Below are positions 6,727-8,868 of a DNA stretch of 8,868 nt, piece after piece. Under the pieces are notes generated by a model. The model made no database searches. It was not told where the DNA came from and worked only from the letters and a program-made list of their open reading frames with translations. The translations under genes were made by a program, and so were the position numbers. This DNA is from Saprospiraceae bacterium (lineage in GTDB: Bacteria; Bacteroidota; Bacteroidia; Chitinophagales; Saprospiraceae), in assembly GCA_025455635.1 (NCBI GenBank), contig JALOMF010000142.1, positions 1-8,868 of the forward strand, given 5' to 3'. Position 1 is the first letter of the stretch. The number at the start of each line of letters is the position of its first letter.

Positions 6727-7149
6727 TCACCGAGCGCAGGATAAGCTGGTTTTTTTTACCCAAATCTCATTGTGCGGCAGCGAATAACGGTCGTTGGTGG
6801 TGAGCAGCACGATGGCATCGCCGGGCTTGCACTTGGCCAAAACCCTTTCGATGGGAATCTCCCGGTAGGTCTTGTCAGAAATAGAGCACAGGGTCTTGGT
6901 GCTACCGTCCCGGATGGCGATTTTGAAACTGGTCTTCCCGGTCGGGGCGGTGTCGTCCATGGTCTGCACGGTGAGTTCGCCGCTCGCCGTTTTCAGGACT
7001 TCGCAGTAGCCATCGGGGCTGTACTCGTTCACCACCAGCTTGTTGTTGAGGTAGGCGGCGGTGCAGTTGCTGAACTTATCCTGCCCAAAAGCGGTGGAAG
7101 CACCAAAAGCGAAAGTGGTCAAAAACAGCAGCAATTTCAAGCGATTCAT
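6727..7149 (-). CDS. Small secreted cysteine-containing protein, function unknown
   Basis: A 140-residue protein with a clear signal peptide (residues 1-22, MNRLKLLLFL then TTFAFGASTAFG, cleaved before Q23 or D24), so it is exported to the periplasm or beyond. The mature part is about 117 residues with five cysteines (29, 49, 88, 107, 138), enough for two disulfides plus one free thiol. It looks beta-rich (LTVQTMDD, SFKIAIRDG, AIVLLTTNDRYSL) and shows no catalytic motif I recognise. It is first in a probable two-gene minus-strand operon with the Asp-box lipoprotein, and its start faces the membrane-bound regulator across a 138-base control region. That layout suggests regulation by the divergent regulator (inference). 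I do not recognise the family. Confidence 0.7.
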   Translation of the reverse strand: MNRLKLLLFLTTFAFGASTAFGQDKFSNCTAAYLNNKLVVNEYSPDGYCEVLKTASGELTVQTMDDTAPTGKTSFKIAIRDGSTKTLCSISDKTYREIPIERVLAKCKPGDAIVLLTTNDRYSLPHNEIWVKKTSLSCAR

Positions 7150-7182
7150 TTTAAAAGGATTTTAATTGTGAAACGATATGGG

Positions 7183-7190
7183 CAAAGTTG
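7183..7190 (-). promoter_or_regulatory. Weak candidate -7 box for the secreted-protein/Asp-box operon
   Basis: Minus-strand 7190-7183 reads CAACTTTG, seven of eight matches to TAnnTTTG. It would start transcripts near 7176-7178, about 28 bases before the ATG. No TTG is present at -33; instead that position abuts the first GTAAA half-site (7213), which would suit an activated promoter. Confidence 0.3.
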
Positions 7191-7211
7191 CAGCCATCCA
7201 TTGCCGAAGGC

Positions 7212-7259
7212 CGTAAATCCCCTGTAAAACAGTGTAAACGAAATGTAAAACACTGTTTT
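7212..7259. promoter_or_regulatory. Candidate operator: phased GTAAA half-sites
   Basis: The core GTAAA occurs on the plus strand at 7213, 7224, 7234 and 7245, in contexts CGTAAAT, TGTAAAAC, TGTAAACG and TGTAAAAC. The intervals are 11, 10 and 11 bases, one DNA turn each. A fifth, imperfect TGTTTT follows at 7254. OmpR/PhoB-type winged helices bind direct repeats at about this pitch, and the gene that starts at 7288 encodes such a domain. The array ends over the -33 region of that gene's promoter, where no TTG is present, fitting an activator or autoregulatory site. Binding is inferred. Confidence 0.5.
7226..7259. repeat. Perfect 10-bp inverted repeat within the operator region
   Basis: AAAACAGTGT (7226-7235) is the exact reverse complement of ACACTGTTTT (7250-7259), with 14 bases between. 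It overlaps three of the GTAAA half-sites. It could be a dimer-binding dyad rather than an RNA hairpin, because it lies upstream of the predicted transcript start. Confidence 0.6.
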
Positions 7260-7275
7260 TCAAGCATTTCGACCG

Positions 7276-7283
7276 TAGATTTG
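7276..7283 (+). promoter_or_regulatory. -7 box of the regulator gene; predicted leaderless transcript
   Basis: TAGATTTG matches TAnnTTTG exactly and ends 4 bases before the ATG at 7288. In this phylum transcription starts a few bases after the box, so the transcript should begin at or next to the start codon. The TAG within the box is also an in-frame stop upstream of the gene, so no earlier ATG start is possible. No -33 TTG is present. Confidence 0.55.
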
Positions 7284-7287
7284 CACC

Positions 7288-8208
7288 ATGAAAAATCGCC
7301 TGCTCAAATTCGGACTCCCGCTTTTTGCCCTACTCACTGGCCTGCTCGCCGTGCGTGCCACAGGCCTGATGCACCAGCCGGAGCCGGACGAGCGGCAGTT
7401 CTCGCAGCAGGTCAACCTCGCCATGCGCCAGGCCGCCGACCGCCTCTTCGACCTCGCCGGGGACAGCACCCGCACCATCCCGCCAGTGGAAATGCCTTCT
7501 GCGGGCGAGTTCCTGCTCCGCCTCGAATCCGATTTAAGCTACGACAGCCTGCCCGCCTACCTCGGCGAGGCGCTGGCGCAAAACGGCATCCAAGCGGAAT
7601 ACCACGTGGCCGTGCTCGACTGCCTGGACGGCCTGCTCATGCTCGGCTACACGAAGGAGACCATCGCCAGCGGCAACGTGCCCTGCAAAGGGCGGGTCAT
7701 GGAAGCGGGCTGCTACAACCTCACCGTGTCGTTCCCCGGCAGGGCCACCCGCACGGGCAGCAATGCCTGGGCTTGGTGGGCCGTGGCCAACCTCGTGGCC
7801 TTCGCCGCTTTGTCCTTTTTTGTGGTTAAAAAAATACGGGCAAGAAAACTGGCCGAACCCGTGCCGACAGCCACCGAGCCAGCCGTGGAAGCGCCAGCCG
7901 TGGAAGCGCCATCGGGCCTGCTCCGCTTCGGCAACACGGCCTTCGACCCCGCCAATCTCTACGTGCAAATGGGGGACGCCCGCCAGCCGCTCACCTTCCG
8001 GGAGGCCAAGCTGCTCCAGTTCTTTGCGGAGCGCCCCAACCGGGTGCTGGAGCGGGAAGCCATCATGGCCGCCGTGTGGGAAGACGAGGGCATCATCGTG
8101 GGCCGCAGCCTCGACGTGTTCGTGTCCCGCTTGCGCAAAATCCTGCAAAACGACCCGACCGTGAAACTGGCCAACGTGCACGGGGTGGGGTATCGGCTGG
8201 AGGTGTGA
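7288..8208 (+). CDS. Membrane-tethered transcription regulator with C-terminal OmpR/PhoB-type winged helix
   Basis: A 306-residue predicted one-component regulator. Residues about 8-24 are a signal peptide or first membrane helix; about 25-158 are periplasmic; 159-180 (NAWAWWAVANLVAFAALSFF) is a membrane helix followed by the positive stop KKIRARK. A linker rich in P, A and E (about 188-210) leads to a trans_reg_C winged helix (about 211-306): LTFREAKLLQFFAERPNRVL, then REAIMAAVW, the recognition helix RSLDVFVSRLRKIL, and the wing HGVGYRLEV. There is no receiver domain or phosphorylation site, so signalling probably passes through the membrane from the periplasmic part, which has cysteines at 112, 133 and 142. 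This is ToxR/CadC logic with reversed domain order. The start is fixed by an in-frame TAG at 7276. Phased half-sites upstream suggest autoregulation. Similar proteins occur in Bacteroidota, but the signal and targets are unknown. Confidence 0.85.
   Translation: MKNRLLKFGLPLFALLTGLLAVRATGLMHQPEPDERQFSQQVNLAMRQAADRLFDLAGDSTRTIPPVEMPSAGEFLLRLESDLSYDSLPAYLGEALAQNGIQAEYHVAVLDCLDGLLMLGYTKETIASGNVPCKGRVMEAGCYNLTVSFPGRATRTGSNAWAWWAVANLVAFAALSFFVVKKIRARKLAEPVPTATEPAVEAPAVEAPSGLLRFGNTAFDPANLYVQMGDARQPLTFREAKLLQFFAERPNRVLEREAIMAAVWEDEGIIVGRSLDVFVSRLRKILQNDPTVKLANVHGVGYRLEV
7882..7911 (+). repeat. 15-base tandem duplication in the regulator linker
   Basis: GCCGTGGAAGCGCCA occurs twice back to back (7882-7896 and 7897-7911), in frame, encoding the repeated AVEAP of the flexible linker between the membrane helix and the winged helix. 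Copy-number change here would lengthen or shorten the linker without breaking the frame. Confidence 0.85.
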
Positions 8209-8219
8209 GGGGGAAGCGG

Positions 8220-8247
8220 GTTTCAAGTTTCAGGTTTCAAGTTTCAG
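8220..8247. repeat. Four tandem GTTTCAR heptamers
   Basis: A 14-base unit GTTTCAAGTTTCAG is present twice in perfect tandem (8220-8233 and 8234-8247); each unit is itself GTTTCAA plus GTTTCAG. It lies in the 81-base gap between convergent genes, 11 bases after the regulator stop codon. Such heptamer arrays suggest a slippage-prone microsatellite; no function is evident. Confidence 0.85.
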
Positions 8248-8250
8248 GGG

Positions 8251-8283
8251 AGCGATACGATTGCTTGGAGCCATCGTATCGCT
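8251..8283. terminator. 11-bp perfect hairpin between convergent genes, possible terminator
   Basis: AGCGATACGAT (8251-8261) is the exact reverse complement of 8273-8283, with an 11-base loop. It follows the heptamer repeat and precedes the stop of the convergent right-edge gene by 6 bases. No T run follows on either strand, so it is not a classical intrinsic terminator; position is the main support. Confidence 0.4.
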
Positions 8284-8289
8284 TGGGCG

Positions 8290-8868
8290 TCACTCCCCCG
8301 AATAAACCGTCAGCACGTTTTCCCCGATGAGGTAGGAGCCTTTGCCGTGCGTCTCATGGATGACGAGGTGCTCCCCGATGAAGTTCAGCACGTCCGAGCG
8401 CTTGGCAAGGGGGAGCTGGGTGCGGGCCTCCCATTGGTCGGGGGTGGGCACGTCCACGATGAGAAAGGTGCCGTAGCCGCCGAACTCCCACCAAGTGGTA
8501 AAGCTGGTCTCCCGGCTCTCGAAGATAAGGTCGCCGCTGCGGCCAGCCCCGGTCAGGAAGACCTTGGGGCTGCCTTCGAGCGGGGTGCGCTTGGGCCGGT
8601 CGGGGTGGAGCTGCTCCACCCGCTGCACCACCTGCCGGATGTTCTCCACGAAGGACTGCGGCACGTCGAGCCACACGGCGATGTCCCGGTTCGACTTCCC
8701 GATTTCGAGGTGCATCCGGCACAGGTTGCGCAGCAGCTCGGTACGGCAGGCCTCCTCGTACTGCTTGCGGTGGGCCTCGTAGGCTTCGGTGGCCATTTTC
8801 TCGCCCTCCCGCTCGGCCTTGGCCCGCAGTTCCTTGGCGGCGTCGAGTTCTTTTTCCACGGCCTTGCG
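8290..8868 (-). CDS. Unknown protein, C-terminal part (start lies beyond the right edge)
   Basis: The reading frame is open through the window edge; 192 codons are visible, beginning RKAVEKELDAAKE. The only upstream candidate start is a GTG at 8859, which looks like an internal valine, so the gene is probably longer. Visible order: a charged, probably coiled-coil helix (about 1-45 of the visible part); a helical stretch LLRNLCRMHLEIG then SNRDIAVWLDVPQSFVENI (about 45-77), whose second half looks like a helix-turn-helix and recalls C-terminal tails of Rpn-type PD-(D/E)XK proteins; then a 90-residue beta-rich domain with TWWEFGGYGTFLIVDVPTP, LPLAKRSDVLNFIGEHLVIH and GKGSYLIGENVLTVY. I do not recognise the last domain. 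It is convergent with the regulator gene. Confidence 0.6.
   Translation of the reverse strand, partial: RKAVEKELDAAKELRAKAEREGEKMATEAYEAHRKQYEEACRTELLRNLCRMHLEIGKSNRDIAVWLDVPQSFVENIRQVVQRVEQLHPDRPKRTPLEGSPKVFLTGAGRSGDLIFESRETSFTTWWEFGGYGTFLIVDVPTPDQWEARTQLPLAKRSDVLNFIGEHLVIHETHGKGSYLIGENVLTVYSGE

Noticed and set aside
7534..8226. A 230-residue minus-strand frame under the regulator
   Set aside because: It has H/G/V-rich composition typical of antisense shadows, while the plus frame encodes a complete winged helix and two membrane helices.
8220..8247. CRISPR-like array
   Set aside because: The units are 7 bases long and contiguous with no spacers.
8857..8859. GTG as the true start of the right-edge gene
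   Set aside because: The frame stays open upstream to the window edge and continues the same charged helix (RKAVEKEL), so the GTG is more likely an internal valine.

Overview
The window looks like chromosomal DNA from a free-living Bacteroidota, perhaps a Saprospiria-type organism (inference). Four genes have an exact match to the Bacteroidota -7 promoter box TAnnTTTG just upstream. The starts lack Shine-Dalgarno sequences, and one lipoprotein carries a Bacteroidota-style surface-export signal (C-G-S-K-D-D-D). XisH/XisI pairs, known from cyanobacteria, also occur in large Bacteroidota genomes. Most genes are moderately to highly G+C rich, but one gene is a sharp A+T-rich island.

Layout from left to right. 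Bases 1-97 hold the start of a minus-strand antitoxin-like gene that runs off the edge, with its own promoter. A secreted GH95 alpha-L-fucosidase follows (163-2565, minus). Upstream of it on the same strand is a tight cassette, transcribed xisH, xisI, then a two-TM 'putative phage abortive infection' (AbiC-like) gene (4209 down to 2621). xisH and xisI overlap by 13 bases, and xisI is 21 bases from the AbiC-like gene. A 264-base divergent intergenic region separates xisH from a surface lipoprotein with a Calx-beta domain and a GH16 beta-glucanase domain (4474-5643, plus). A perfect 17-bp hairpin lies between that gene and a convergent Asp-box (BNR) lipoprotein gene (5697-6671, minus). A small secreted cysteine-containing protein (6727-7149, minus) probably heads an operon with the Asp-box gene.

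Bases 7150-7287 form a compact divergent control region with phased GTAAA half-sites, a perfect 10-bp dyad and a -7 box 4 bases from the next start codon. That gene (7288-8208, plus) encodes a membrane-tethered regulator with a periplasmic N-terminal half and a C-terminal OmpR/PhoB-type winged helix. A short repeat and hairpin region separates it from a right-edge, incomplete minus-strand gene of unknown function (8290-8868).

Two parts deserve attention: the xisH-xisI-AbiC cassette, which looks like a compact conflict or defence module, and the membrane-bound regulator with its phased operator, which probably controls itself and perhaps the divergent secreted protein/Asp-box lipoprotein pair. 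The two glycoside hydrolases suggest a polysaccharide-degrading lifestyle, but no SusC/SusD pair is visible. I saw no tRNA, rRNA, CRISPR array, transposase or integrase.
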